Counted from the stretch's first letter, positions 16,747-25,557 are shown. The stretch is DNA of 64,000 nucleotides from Dictyoglomus sp. (GCA_025060475.1 JANXBZ010000004.1:69908-133907), one strand, 5' to 3'. Numbers and translations are program-made. Notes: generated by a model from the letters alone, not told the origin.

Positions 16747-18133
16747 ATCTTTTAACAATATGGATCACATTTCCTAAGGGAACCCTTGCAGACTCCATTA
16801 CAGCCTCAGAAAGAGTAGGATGAACATGAATAGTATCCGACAAATCCTCTAAGGTTAAATTTTTCTTTATTGCCAAAGCAAGCTCTGCAATAATAACTGA
16901 TGCCTCAGGTCCTACAACTTGAGCTCCAATAATTACTTTATCCTTCTTTCTTGCAACTATTTTAATTAATCCATCAGTAGCATTCATAGAAACAGCCTTT
17001 CCATTGGCGCTAAAGGGAAATTCTCCCACTAAGGTTTCCTCTTGGGCTTCTTCCTCCGTTAGTCCTACCACTGCAATCTCAGGAGAAGAAAAAATTGCCC
17101 AGGGAAGAACTCGGTAATCCATTTTCTCATCCTTTCCTGATATTATCTCCGCCACGACTTCTCCCTCTTTCATAGCTTTATGAGCAAGAAGAAGTCCCCC
17201 AATTACATCCCCAATAGCATAGATATGGGGAATATTAGTTCTTAAATACTCATCTACAACAATTCTTCCGTTTTCTGTTTTTATTCCCACATTTTCAAGA
17301 CCTATATTATCAGAGTTTAATTTTCTACCAATGGAAACAAGAACTTTCTCACTTTCTAAAACCTCTCCTGTATCAAGGGTGGAGTAAACCTTTCCATTTC
17401 TAACTTCTATCTCCACTATTTTTGTTCCTGTTCTAACTTCTATTCCCCTTTTATTTAATATCCTTTGAATTAATGATGCCAGTTTTTTATCCTTTAATAC
17501 GGGGACAACCTGTCCCATCATCTCAATAATTCTAACTTTACTTCCAAAGGAATTATAAAAAGTAGCAAACTCAATACCAATAGCTCCTGCCCCAACAATT
17601 ACTATATCCTTTGGTATTTCCCTCAATCTTAAAGCATCATCAGAGGTTAAAACATTTACTCCATCAATCTTAAAACTAGGAATAATAGCAGGCTCGGAAC
17701 CTGTAGCGATGACAATATTTTCTCCATTAATAATTTCTTTTCCTTGGAGAGTCTCTATTTCGATGGTCCTTTCATCTAATATCCTTCCTCTTCCTTTCTT
17801 TACAACAACCTTTCTTGCTTTCAAAAGATACTCAATTCCTGAGATTAATCTTTTAACCACATTGTCTTTCCAATTGAATATCTCATTAACATCATAACTA
17901 AAATCCTTTACCTGAATCCCAAAGATCTTTGATTCTTTAATAGAGTTATAAACTTCTGCAGATTTTAATAATGCCTTTGTGGGGATACACCCTCTATTTA
18001 AACATGTTCCTCCTAGTTCCCTTTCCTCTACAATACAAACTCTTTTCCCAAGATCTGCAGATCTTATGGCTCCTACATACCCTCCTGAGCCAGCACCTAA
18101 GAAGATTACATCATATTTCTCCAAAGAATTCAC
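16745..18133 (-). CDS. lpdA: Dihydrolipoamide dehydrogenase
   Basis: A 462-residue flavoprotein disulfide reductase that reoxidises dihydrolipoyl groups with NAD+. The FAD motif GAGSGGYVGA is near residue 13. The redox cysteines are in GGTCLNRGCIPTKAL, the NAD motif is GAGAIGIEFA and the ATG/GD motif is IYAIGDVIGG. The C-terminal catalytic His-Glu lies in HVHPTLSEAV. All active residues are intact. No 2-oxoacid dehydrogenase or glycine-cleavage genes lie nearby, so its partner complex is encoded elsewhere. It is the third gene of a minus-strand unit, 9 bases behind the unknown 204-residue gene. Confidence 0.95.
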   Translation of the reverse strand: MNSLEKYDVIFLGAGSGGYVGAIRSADLGKRVCIVEERELGGTCLNRGCIPTKALLKSAEVYNSIKESKIFGIQVKDFSYDVNEIFNWKDNVVKRLISGIEYLLKARKVVVKKGRGRILDERTIEIETLQGKEIINGENIVIATGSEPAIIPSFKIDGVNVLTSDDALRLREIPKDIVIVGAGAIGIEFATFYNSFGSKVRIIEMMGQVVPVLKDKKLASLIQRILNKRGIEVRTGTKIVEIEVRNGKVYSTLDTGEVLESEKVLVSIGRKLNSDNIGLENVGIKTENGRIVVDEYLRTNIPHIYAIGDVIGGLLLAHKAMKEGEVVAEIISGKDEKMDYRVLPWAIFSSPEIAVVGLTEEEAQEETLVGEFPFSANGKAVSMNATDGLIKIVARKKDKVIIGAQVVGPEASVIIAELALAIKKNLTLEDLSDTIHVHPTLSEAVMESARVPLGNVIHIVKR

Positions 18134-18142
18134 CTCCCAAGG

Positions 18143-18757
18143 CTATACCTTCATTTTTTCATATATTCTTCTCTTCAATCTTTCTCTTAAAATATCCTTT
18201 TTTACCCAAAGATTATATCTTCTTACATAAAAGAAATCCTTTTTTCTTTTTAAACTCTCTCTATTATAAGCATATATTAGGCACCAGCTATAACCATTTT
18301 GAAGAAATCTATAAAAATCTTCCCCATGAGTTTTTCCTTCCTCTAAAGGTAAAACTAAAAATCCCAATTTATTTAGAAATCTTATCACTCTTTCTTGATC
18401 TACAAAGAAAAAAGCTGTTTCTCCAAAGAGATATTCCACATTTTTCCATCTTGAATTTTCTAAAAAATCCAAAAGTTCCAAAAAAGAATTTATAAGAAGG
18501 GAATAAAATCTTCTTCCCCAGTCAAGATCAACTCCATCCTTAGGAATAGGGGGAAGATGTTCATTCCAAAGATGAAGATCAATTATCCAAGAATTTTTCT
18601 TAATTATATCTCCATTAGGTAAAACTATATCTTTTTTTACCTTTACAGGTCTATACCTTAATATGCATTTAGGGTTTTCTGTAAATTTCTTTACTCCTAA
18701 GCATAAGCTTACAATTTTATCCAAGATTATAATTAAAAATCCCCAAAAAGTTCTCAA
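18143..18757 (-). CDS. Conserved hypothetical protein, possibly YkoP-like
   Basis: A 204-residue protein starting with TTG in a 4-base overlap with the transporter gene upstream. The N-terminal 20 residues are hydrophobic. The middle has RYRPVKVKKDIVLPNGDIIK, then IDLHLWNEHLPPIP, then a helical region and a basic C-terminus (RERLKRRIYEKMKV). The layout, with an IDLHLWN segment after a strand-rich start, recalls YkoP-type proteins found near polysaccharide deacetylases. I hold that loosely and know no activity. The operon places it between an EmrE/EamA-like transporter and lpdA. Confidence 0.6.
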   Translation of the reverse strand: MRTFWGFLIIILDKIVSLCLGVKKFTENPKCILRYRPVKVKKDIVLPNGDIIKKNSWIIDLHLWNEHLPPIPKDGVDLDWGRRFYSLLINSFLELLDFLENSRWKNVEYLFGETAFFFVDQERVIRFLNKLGFLVLPLEEGKTHGEDFYRFLQNGYSWCLIYAYNRESLKRKKDFFYVRRYNLWVKKDILRERLKRRIYEKMKV

Positions 18758-19110
18758 TGGGCTTTACCTTTCACTAAAAATAAAGTTCCCAAAATAATTA
18801 AAGATATACCAAGCCACTGAAAAGAGGAGATTTCTTCTTTAAATAAAATCTTTGACGCAAAAACCTGCACAAATATTTGTCCCAATCCCATGGTGATGGC
18901 ATATCCAAGATGAAGGGGCAAAAGAGTTAATAAATAAGTATAAGAAAGAACCGATAAAAAACCACTAATATTTCCTATCACCTGCCAGTAAATAAAGTTT
19001 TTCAAATTTTTATTTTGAACAGACATTTTAAAGCCAATATGGGAAAGGACATGGAAGAAGATATAGGCAGAGATTGATAATAAGATCAATAAAAATTTAT
19101 CCCTCTTCAT
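18754..19110 (-). CDS. Small EmrE/EamA-type membrane transporter
   Basis: A 118-residue protein with four predicted membrane helices (about 8-25, 38-60, 66-88, 95-113). It has the C-terminal pattern FKEEISSFQWLGISLIILGTLFLV of the drug/metabolite transporter superfamily (SMR or half-EamA size). Substrate is unknown; lipid-linked sugar flippases and multidrug exporters share this shape. It heads the unit with the 204-residue protein and lpdA. There is no ribosome binding site: TATAAT (minus strand, 19123-19118) ends 7 bases before the ATG, so the mRNA is probably leaderless. Confidence 0.75.
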   Translation of the reverse strand: MKRDKFLLILLSISAYIFFHVLSHIGFKMSVQNKNLKNFIYWQVIGNISGFLSVLSYTYLLTLLPLHLGYAITMGLGQIFVQVFASKILFKEEISSFQWLGISLIILGTLFLVKGKAH

Positions 19111-19191
19111 GTTAAATATTATAGCAGAAAATCTAAAAAATCCTTAAATCTAATTTAGACAAAAAAATAATATTTTTAAATAATTTTTAAA

Positions 19192-19220
19192 TTGATTTTC
19201 TATTTAATTATATATATAAT
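19192..19220 (+). promoter_or_regulatory. Promoter of the CoA-disulfide reductase cluster, with palindrome
   Basis: TTGATT (19192-19197), 17 bases, TATAAT (19215-19220). The -10 box lies inside a perfect 20-bp palindrome at 19204-19223 (TTAATTATATATATAATTAA). This is a plausible operator, although AT-only palindromes are not rare in such DNA. Confidence 0.7.
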
Positions 19221-19267
19221 TAATAGGTCAAAACTTACTTAAAAATATCAGGAAAAGGTGATAGAAA

Positions 19268-20950
19268 ATGGGTAAAAAAATAATTATAGTTGGAGGAGTT
19301 GCTTCAGGAACAAAAGCAGGTGCTAAGGCAAAAAGAGAAGATCCTTCAAGCGAAGTTATTATTTTTACCAATGAAGAATATATATCCTACTCTGGATGCG
19401 GACTACCCTACTACATAGGAGGGGTAGTTTCTGCTAAAGAACATCTTATTCTAAAAACCCCTCAAGATTTTAAACATGATATGGGAATAGATGTTTATAC
19501 AAAACATGAAGTAGTGTATATAGATCCTGAAAATAAAAAGATAATAGTAAAAGATCTTTCCAATAATACTTTAAAGGAATTTTATTATGATAAATTGATT
19601 CTTGCTACAGGAGCCTCCCCCGTAAAACCTAAAATTGAAGGTTTTGATTTGAAGAAAGTATTTACTTTAAGATCTGTTAATGATGCCTTAAAAATTAGGG
19701 AAATTTTAGATAACAATCCTCCCAAGAATCCATTGATCGTAGGAGGAGGTTTCATTGGACTAGAAATAGCAGAAAATCTTAAAGAAAGAGGACTTAATGT
19801 AAAAATTATAGAAGTAGCAGAACAAATATTGCCAGGTTATGATTTTGAAATTGCAAAGCTTGTAGAAAAATACTTAATAGAGGAAAAGGGTATAAATATC
19901 TTAACAAAGAAAAGAGTTACTAAATTCTTAGGAAATGAAAAAAAAGAAGTTTCAAAGGTAATTTTGGAAAATGGAGAAATTTTAGATGCTGATTTGGTTA
20001 TATGGTCCGCAGGAGTAAAACCTAACACAGATTTAGCCAAAAAAATAGGAATAGAGTTAGGGGATTGGGGAGCGATTAAGGTAGATAAATATATGAGAAC
20101 CAATATTAAGGATATCTTTGCTGTAGGAGATTGTGTAGAGACTTATCATCTTGTATGTGGTAAACCTGTCTGGATTCCTATGGGATCTACTGCAAATAAG
20201 ATGGGAAGAGTAGCGGGAATAAATGTGGTTTTAGACGATGAGAATTTATATGAAAGTTTTGAAGGAGTTTTAGGAACAAATATATTAAAGCTTTTTAATC
20301 TAACTATAGCAAAAACAGGACTTTCTGAAAAACAAGCAAGAGAAGAAGGATTTGATGTGGTGTCTGCAATCGTCCCATCAAATGATAAGGCTCATTATTA
20401 TCCTACTTCTAAGAGCGTTATTTTAAAACTTATTGGAGATAGGAAGACAGGAAGAATTTTAGGAGCTCAAGGTATAGGAGAGGGAAGTGTGGACAAATTT
20501 ATAGATATAATAGCAAGTTTTATCTATCTTAAGGGAACAGTAGATCAATTATCAAAAGTAGATCTTGCCTATTCTCCCCCCTATTCTATGGCTTTATCTT
20601 CAGTAATTGTTACCGCAAATGTTTTAAAAAACAAGATTCAAGGAAAACTAAAAGGGATAAATCCTTGGGAGCTATATGAGAAGATAAAGAATAAAGAAAA
20701 TAATTTTCTTCTTATTGATGTAAGAACAGAGCCAGAATTTGTAATAGGTGCCATTCCTGGATCTATAAATATTCCTCTAAATGAGTTAATGGAAAAAGCC
20801 TATACCTTAGATAGGGAAAGGGAAATAATCTTAATCTGTGGTTTAGGAAGAAGAGCATATCAAGCATATACAAAACTAGTCAGCCTCGGTTTTAAGAACA
20901 TAAAAATTCTTGATGGAGGAATAAAAGCTTATCCCTTTGAATTAGAGTAG
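19268..20950 (+). CDS. CoA-disulfide reductase fused to rhodanese domain
   Basis: A 560-residue fusion. Residues 1-440 are a pyridine-nucleotide disulfide reductase with FAD motif GGVASGTKAGAKA and the single redox cysteine in YSGCGLPYYIGG, the signature of CoA-disulfide/CoA-polysulfide reductases. An NAD motif VGGGFIGLEIAENL is also present. The last 100 or so residues form a rhodanese domain with active-site loop CGLGRRAYQA. Related fusions reduce CoA-persulfides or polysulfide. It leads a three-gene unit with TusA- and DsrE-type sulfur carriers, which supports a role in persulfide handling. GGAAAAGGTG precedes the ATG. Confidence 0.93.
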   Translation: MGKKIIIVGGVASGTKAGAKAKREDPSSEVIIFTNEEYISYSGCGLPYYIGGVVSAKEHLILKTPQDFKHDMGIDVYTKHEVVYIDPENKKIIVKDLSNNTLKEFYYDKLILATGASPVKPKIEGFDLKKVFTLRSVNDALKIREILDNNPPKNPLIVGGGFIGLEIAENLKERGLNVKIIEVAEQILPGYDFEIAKLVEKYLIEEKGINILTKKRVTKFLGNEKKEVSKVILENGEILDADLVIWSAGVKPNTDLAKKIGIELGDWGAIKVDKYMRTNIKDIFAVGDCVETYHLVCGKPVWIPMGSTANKMGRVAGINVVLDDENLYESFEGVLGTNILKLFNLTIAKTGLSEKQAREEGFDVVSAIVPSNDKAHYYPTSKSVILKLIGDRKTGRILGAQGIGEGSVDKFIDIIASFIYLKGTVDQLSKVDLAYSPPYSMALSSVIVTANVLKNKIQGKLKGINPWELYEKIKNKENNFLLIDVRTEPEFVIGAIPGSINIPLNELMEKAYTLDREREIILICGLGRRAYQAYTKLVSLGFKNIKILDGGIKAYPFELE

Positions 20951-20965
20951 AAAGGAGGAGATATT

Positions 20966-21187
20966 ATGGAACATTATATTGATGCTAAATTCCTTCAATG
21001 TCCAGGTCCCATTATAAAATTGTTTGAAAAGATAAAGGAGATTAATTCTGGAGATATGGTAATCATTGAAGTAACAGACCAGGGGTTTAAAAAGGATATT
21101 CAGGCCTGGTGCCAAAAAACAAAAAATGAATTAATCTCAATTGAAGAGGAGAATGGAATTATTAAAGCTAAAATAAGAAAGACATAA
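20966..21187 (+). CDS. TusA-family sulfur carrier
   Basis: A 73-residue TusA/SirA-fold protein with the defining CPxP motif near its start (LQCPGPIIKL) and the two-strand two-helix length. The cysteine carries a persulfide in characterised members. It is 15 bases behind the CoA-disulfide reductase-rhodanese fusion and 14 before a DsrE-type gene, with a strong AGGAGG site. The likely job is to pass sulfur between the rhodanese domain and an acceptor. Confidence 0.92.
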   Translation: MEHYIDAKFLQCPGPIIKLFEKIKEINSGDMVIIEVTDQGFKKDIQAWCQKTKNELISIEEENGIIKAKIRKT

Positions 21188-21201
21188 AAGGAGTGTTCAA
21201 G

Positions 21202-21678
21202 ATGAAAGAAAATAAAAAAACTATAATAGTTTTTAGTAATGATATGGATAGAGTAATGGCATCCTTAGTGATTGCTACTGGTGCATCTGCTATGGGAGAC
21301 GAGGTAACAATGTTTTTTACTTTTTGGGGATTAAATGTTTTGAGAGATCCCAAAAAGAATGTTTCTAAGAAAAACTTTTTGGAAAAGATCTTTGGATGGA
21401 TGATGCCAAAAGGGGTAGATAAACTTCCCCTTTCTAAAATGAACTTTTTAGGTATAGGTCCAAAACTTATGAAATATATGATGAAAAAGAAAAAGGTCCA
21501 AAGTCTTTCTGAAATGTTAAAACAGGCTCAGGATCTTGGAGTAAAGCTTGTAGCATGTAGCATGTCCATGGAGGTTATGGGGATTAAAAAAGAAGAATTA
21601 ATTGATGGAGTAGAGATTGGTGGGGTAGCAACATATTTAAATGAGGCAAATTCCTCAGGATTAAATCTTTTTATTTAA
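21202..21678 (+). CDS. DsrE/DsrF/DrsH-family protein
   Basis: About 158 residues. The start VFSNDMDRVMASLVIATGASAM, the FFTFWGLNVLR segment and the single conserved cysteine in VKLVACSMSMEVMG are typical of DsrE-like (COG2210-type) small proteins. A basic MMKKKK helix in the middle is common in this group. I choose the ATG at 21202 because AAAAGGAG lies 8 bases upstream; the GTG at 21193 overlaps that site. Third gene of the sulfur-transfer unit, ending at the terminator at 21684-21709. Confidence 0.88.
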   Translation: MKENKKTIIVFSNDMDRVMASLVIATGASAMGDEVTMFFTFWGLNVLRDPKKNVSKKNFLEKIFGWMMPKGVDKLPLSKMNFLGIGPKLMKYMMKKKKVQSLSEMLKQAQDLGVKLVACSMSMEVMGIKKEELIDGVEIGGVATYLNEANSSGLNLFI

Positions 21679-21683
21679 AAATA

Positions 21684-21709
21684 AGGGGAAGTCTTTTCCG
21701 ACTTCCCCT
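21684..21709. terminator. Terminator between DsrE-type gene and ferritin-like gene
   Basis: A 10-bp stem AGGGGAAGTC/GACTTCCCCT with a six-base TTTTCC loop lies between convergent genes. The flanks are A-rich on the left and contain a short T stretch after the stem, so it may serve both directions. Confidence 0.8.
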
Positions 21710-21714
21710 AAACT

Positions 21715-22155
21715 TTACAATCCTAAAAGAGTGGAAAGTTCTACTACATGCTCTTGTTCATCTATTATAACATGTCTTATCTGATGCTCTAAGGTTTCAA
21801 ATTCATATTGAAATTCAGCCTTATTTTCTACTACCTTTCTATAAATTTCTTTATAAAAATCTATAGCTTCCTTCTCTCCCTTTAAATTTACCTCTAAAAT
21901 CTCTTTAATTTCCTTTGCTTGATAGGTTTCTGCAATTCCCATGGAGGGTTCTCCACCTAAATAATTTGCAATAAGAGATCGAAATATTTCTTCATGCTTT
22001 TCTTCATCACCAGCAATTTCCTTTAGTCTTTCTATAATGGGCTCTGCATTTAAGCCTTTTACTAACTCTGCATGGGCTAAATATTGAATTCTTGCTGCAT
22101 GCTCCAGTTCAAGGGCTCTATTGAGCATTTTAATTAATTCTTCTTTTACTGACAC
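21715..22155 (-). CDS. Ferritin-like/bacterioferritin-type diiron protein
   Basis: About 146 residues forming a four-helix bundle with the diiron ligands laid out as E in ALELEHAARIQY, E and H in GDEEKHEEIF, E in GEKEAIDFYKEI and E/H in DEQEHVVEL. This is the bacterioferritin/Dps-like ferritin superfamily; whether it stores iron or detoxifies peroxide cannot be told. I prefer the GTG at 22155, which has TAGGAGG 8 bases upstream, over the GTG at 22164. It lies 22 bases behind rubrerythrin, so the two are likely cotranscribed for oxidative protection. Confidence 0.85.
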   Translation of the reverse strand: MSVKEELIKMLNRALELEHAARIQYLAHAELVKGLNAEPIIERLKEIAGDEEKHEEIFRSLIANYLGGEPSMGIAETYQAKEIKEILEVNLKGEKEAIDFYKEIYRKVVENKAEFQYEFETLEHQIRHVIIDEQEHVVELSTLLGL

Positions 22156-22177
22156 AAGAATCACCTCCTAAATTATT

Positions 22178-22687
22178 TTATACCGAAAATTCTTTATAGG
22201 AACTTCTAGGGGCACCACATACGGGGCACTTCTCAGGAGGTTCCCCTTCTATGGTATGTCCACAAACGGGACATATGTAGATCTTTTCTACAGGATAATC
22301 TTCTTTCTTCTCCACTAGCTCCTTTGCTTTTTTATACATTTCCGCATGAATTTTTTCAGCCTCCCAAGCATATCTTGTACTTCTTTCCGCTCCCTTTTCA
22401 TTTTGGAATAAGGCAGTATTGTTGTAAACGGGATACATTTCTTCAATCTCAAAGGTTTCCCCATCAATACATTGCTGAATATTGAATGACATATCCTGAA
22501 TTAGTCCTAATTCTCTATAATGATTCCTTGCATGGACAAACTCAGCATAAGCAATAGCTCTAAAAAGATTTGCAAGTCTTGTTAAACCCTTTTTTTCTGC
22601 CTCTTCTGCAAAAATGGTGTATTTCATATGAGCCATACTTTCACCTGCAAAGGCATCGTGAAGAAATTTTTCCGTCATTTTTCTCAT
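22178..22687 (-). CDS. rbr: Rubrerythrin
   Basis: A 169-residue protein. The N-terminal diiron four-helix domain carries AFAGESMAHMKY, EFVHARNHYR and AEKIHAEMYKKA. The C-terminal rubredoxin-like domain binds iron through CPVCGHTIEG...CPVCG. Rubrerythrins reduce hydrogen peroxide in anaerobes with electrons from rubredoxin. The correct start is the ATG at 22687, with AAAGGAGGTG 6 bases upstream, not an in-frame codon at 22735. The promoter at 22718-22745 contains a PerR/Fur-like inverted repeat over its -10 box. Confidence 0.95.
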   Translation of the reverse strand: MRKMTEKFLHDAFAGESMAHMKYTIFAEEAEKKGLTRLANLFRAIAYAEFVHARNHYRELGLIQDMSFNIQQCIDGETFEIEEMYPVYNNTALFQNEKGAERSTRYAWEAEKIHAEMYKKAKELVEKKEDYPVEKIYICPVCGHTIEGEPPEKCPVCGAPRSSYKEFSV

Positions 22688-22705
22688 TTTTTCACCTCCT
22701 TTTTG

Positions 22706-22722
22706 ATAATTGTAACAATTAT
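22706..22722 (-). promoter_or_regulatory. Inverted-repeat operator over rubrerythrin -10 box
   Basis: ATAATTG, three bases (TAA), then CAATTAT form a perfect 7-3-7 inverted repeat overlapping the TATAAT at 22723-22718. Peroxide regulators of the Fur/PerR family use AT-rich inverted repeats of this size, and rubrerythrin is a common PerR target, so this is a reasonable operator candidate. Confidence 0.5.
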
Positions 22723-22745
22723 ACTTAAAATTCACAAGAGTAAAG
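22718..22745 (-). promoter_or_regulatory. Promoter of rubrerythrin-ferritin unit
   Basis: On the minus strand CTTTAC (22745-22740), 16 bases, TATAAT (22723-22718), with a predicted start about 24 bases before the AGGAGG-led ATG at 22687. The -35 match is only moderate. Confidence 0.55.
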
Positions 22746-22849
22746 AGTTTAGTTATAGTATATTCTTTACAGTTTTAGTTTTTTATTATAATATACTCTA
22801 CTAAGATTACCAAAATAGTAGAGATTAAAAAAACTCTGGGAGGAAAAGA

Positions 22850-23773
22850 ATGAAAATAGTAAACAGTGTGTTAGATCTTATTGGAAATACTCCAATGGTA
22901 AGGCTAAATAAAATTGTGGAACCTGGAATGGCAGAAATTGTTGGAAAGATAGAATCTTTTAATCCAGGAGGAAGTGTTAAAGACAGAATATGTCTCTCCA
23001 TGATTGAAGAAGCAGAAAAACAAGGACTTTTAAGACCTGGTTCCACAATCATTGAACCTACTAGTGGCAATACAGGAATTGGTCTTGCCATGATCTCTGC
23101 TGTGAAAGGATACAAATGTATTTTAGTAATGCCTGAGACTGTTAGTTTAGAAAGAAGATACATTCTTAAAGCTTATGGAGCAGAAGTAATTCTTACTCCT
23201 GGAATAGAGGGTATGGCTGGAGCTGTCAAAAAAGCAGAGGAATTATTAAAAGAGATTCCTGGAAGTTTTATGCCTCAGCAATTCAAAAACCCAGCAAATC
23301 CTAAAATTCATAGAGAAACTACTGCAAAAGAAATTTGGGAAGCAACAGAAGGGAAAATTGATGCCTTTGTAGCAGGAGTGGGAACAGGAGGAACCATTAC
23401 TGGAGTGGGAGAGTTTTTGAAAGAAAAGAATTCAAAGATTAAGATCGTAGCTGTGGAACCTTCAGAAAGTCCTGTTCTCTCAGGAGGAAGACCTGGTCCC
23501 CATAAAATTCAAGGAATAGGAGCTGGATTTATTCCCGATGTTTTGAATTTTAAAATAGTTGATGAAATAATAAAGGTAAATAGTGATGACGCCTTAAAAA
23601 CCTCTCAAAGATTGGCAAAAGAGGAGGGGTTATTTGTTGGAATATCTGCAGGAGCAAATGTCTTTGCATCCCTGAAGGTAGCACGGGAGTTGGGAGAAGG
23701 AAAAAGAATAGTAGTTATACTTCCTGATACTGGAGAAAGGTATTTATCTGTTTTTTTACAAACAAGTTTCTAA
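22850..23773 (+). CDS. cysK: Cysteine synthase (O-acetylserine sulfhydrylase)
   Basis: A 307-residue PLP enzyme making cysteine from O-acetylserine and sulfide. The PLP lysine lies in [10 protein letters not shown] (near residue 42). [13 protein letters not shown] is the substrate loop, [10 protein letters not shown] the phosphate-binding loop, and [10 protein letters not shown] sits at the C-terminus. Length is standard. GGGAGG lies 8 bases before the ATG. It is divergent from the rubrerythrin gene and stands alone. CysK rather than cystathionine beta-synthase is favoured by the absence of a regulatory domain. Confidence 0.95.
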   Translation: MKIVNSVLDLIGNTPMVRLNKIVEPGMAEIVGKIESFNPGGSVKDRICLSMIEEAEKQGLLRPGSTIIEPTSGNTGIGLAMISAVKGYKCILVMPETVSLERRYILKAYGAEVILTPGIEGMAGAVKKAEELLKEIPGSFMPQQFKNPANPKIHRETTAKEIWEATEGKIDAFVAGVGTGGTITGVGEFLKEKNSKIKIVAVEPSESPVLSGGRPGPHKIQGIGAGFIPDVLNFKIVDEIIKVNSDDALKTSQRLAKEEGLFVGISAGANVFASLKVARELGEGKRIVVILPDTGERYLSVFLQTSF

Positions 23774-23790
23774 AGAACTAAAAAATTTTA

Positions 23791-25557
23791 CTAATAAGAA
23801 AGCCCATATCCATAAGGGAAAATAGCCTTATTTTTGTTCTCAATATACCAAGTAAAAGATAATTTTCCTTTTGGTTTATAATCTCCAAAAAGTACATCGG
23901 TTATTCCTTCTCCTTCTGTTCCAGGAAGCCAAGCACATAGTATTGCAGAAGCTTTAGAAAGATATTTTTCTATATCCACAGGTCTTCCCACTAATAAGAT
24001 TATTACCACAGGTTTCTTAGACTTAAAGGAATTTTCAAGAATTAGCTGATCAGAGTACTCTATTTCTGGCTTAAAAGTATCTCCCATAAATTCTGCATAT
24101 GGTTTTTCTCCAACAATTGAAATTACTATATCTGCATCTTTAGGAATGTTATCTCCATAGGGTGAAAAAGTAACTTTTGTATTTTTACTAACACTCTTTC
24201 TTATAGCGTCTAAAATGGTGGTACCTACTGTAATATTTCCTTTTTGTCCCTGCCAATAAATAGTCCATCCTCCACACTGAGATCCTATATCTCTTGCTTT
24301 TTCTCCTACAACACATATATGTTTTAGATTCTTTGAAAGAGGAAGAATTTTATTTTTATTTTGTAAAAGTACAATACTTTCTCTAACAGCCCTTCTTGCT
24401 ACTTCTCTATGTTCCTTAGAGCCTATTTTTCCAATTAATTCTCTGTCAGAAAAGGGATTATCAAAAAGTCCCAACAAAAATTTAACCCTTAATATTCTTC
24501 TTACTGCATCATCAATTCGGTTTATAGAAACTCTTCCCTTTTGTACACAAGCTTTTAAAGTATTTATAAATCTTACATAATCATCAGGAACCATAACCAT
24601 ATCTATTCCTGCATTTATGCTAAGAGCCACTTGATCCTCATAACTTCCAGGAAGCTGTTCTATAGCCTTCCAATCAGAAACTAAAAAACCATCAAATTTA
24701 AGCTCTTTCTTTAATACATCGGTTAAGAGATATTTATGAGCATGCATTTTTGTTCCATTGAAACTGGAAAAGGATACCATTATGGATTTTGCTCCTTCTT
24801 TTATAGCGTAAATATATGGCTTCATATGAATATCTCTAAGCTCTTGTTCTGAGCATCTTGTATCTCCTTGATCTAAGAGTCCATTCATTCCTGTTCCAAA
24901 AATTGTTCCTCCATCTCCCACAAAATGCTTAGGACAAGAAAGAATAGAATTTTTATCCCTCAAAGATTTTCCTTGAAAGCCCCTTACTACAGCAGATCCC
25001 ATAACTGCCACTAAACTAGGATCTTCCGAGAAACTTTCATAAGTTCTTCCCCATCTTATATCCTGAGCTACAGCAACACAAGGAGCAAAACTCCATCTTA
25101 TTCCTACAGCATATGTTTCTATTGCAGTAATTCTTGCACATTCCTCCACAAGCTTTTCATTCCTTGTACACCCAAGTCCAATATTGTGAGGAAAAACAAC
25201 GGCGGAATATACCTTTGCGTTTCCATGTACAGCATCTATACCATAAATAATTGGAATTTTTAATCTTGTTTGAAGAGCATAGTATTGAAATCTATCTACA
25301 TAATTTGCCCAGTTTTCTGGAGTAGGATTAGCTGGTCCCGAATTACCACCACTTAGGATAGAACCAAGAAAGTATCTTTTTACATCCTCGGGATCTTTTA
25401 TATAAGAACTGTCTACTTGAGTCATCTGCCCTATTTTCTCATCAAGGGTCATTTGAGAGAGAAGTTTTTCTACCTTTTCATCTATAGATTCTTCAAAGGA
25501 AAAAATAGAAGAGAAAATAAAAATGGAAAAAATCAGAATTAAAAGAATCTTTTTCAT
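23791..25557 (-). CDS. Secreted GH3 beta-glucosidase/exo-glucanase
   Basis: A 588-residue glycoside hydrolase family 3 enzyme with a signal peptide (MKKILLILIFSIFIFSSIFS). The catalytic nucleophile Asp is in FDGFLVSDWKAIEQL (near residue 295). KHFVGDGGT and GKTYESFSEDP-like RTYESFSEDPSL are also conserved, and the C-terminal domain ends at FPYGYGLSY. It lacks the fibronectin-like third domain of larger BglX enzymes. The size and architecture resemble plant/bacterial exo-1,3/1,4-beta-glucanases. Export to the periplasm fits a polysaccharide-degrading thermophile. No sugar transporter genes adjoin it. Confidence 0.93.
   Translation of the reverse strand: MKKILLILIFSIFIFSSIFSFEESIDEKVEKLLSQMTLDEKIGQMTQVDSSYIKDPEDVKRYFLGSILSGGNSGPANPTPENWANYVDRFQYYALQTRLKIPIIYGIDAVHGNAKVYSAVVFPHNIGLGCTRNEKLVEECARITAIETYAVGIRWSFAPCVAVAQDIRWGRTYESFSEDPSLVAVMGSAVVRGFQGKSLRDKNSILSCPKHFVGDGGTIFGTGMNGLLDQGDTRCSEQELRDIHMKPYIYAIKEGAKSIMVSFSSFNGTKMHAHKYLLTDVLKKELKFDGFLVSDWKAIEQLPGSYEDQVALSINAGIDMVMVPDDYVRFINTLKACVQKGRVSINRIDDAVRRILRVKFLLGLFDNPFSDRELIGKIGSKEHREVARRAVRESIVLLQNKNKILPLSKNLKHICVVGEKARDIGSQCGGWTIYWQGQKGNITVGTTILDAIRKSVSKNTKVTFSPYGDNIPKDADIVISIVGEKPYAEFMGDTFKPEIEYSDQLILENSFKSKKPVVIILLVGRPVDIEKYLSKASAILCAWLPGTEGEGITDVLFGDYKPKGKLSFTWYIENKNKAIFPYGYGLSY

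Noticed and set aside
17971-18495. A 174-codon plus-strand frame opposite the unknown 204-residue gene and lpdA
   Set aside because: It lies antisense to two genes with good starts, family motifs or tight operon spacing. Its composition (Phe/Leu/Pro/His-rich) is typical of a shadow frame.
22178-22735. Longer rubrerythrin start at 22735
   Set aside because: The extra 16 residues are not family-like, would run through the promoter and operator, and lack a ribosome site. The ATG at 22687 has an ideal one.
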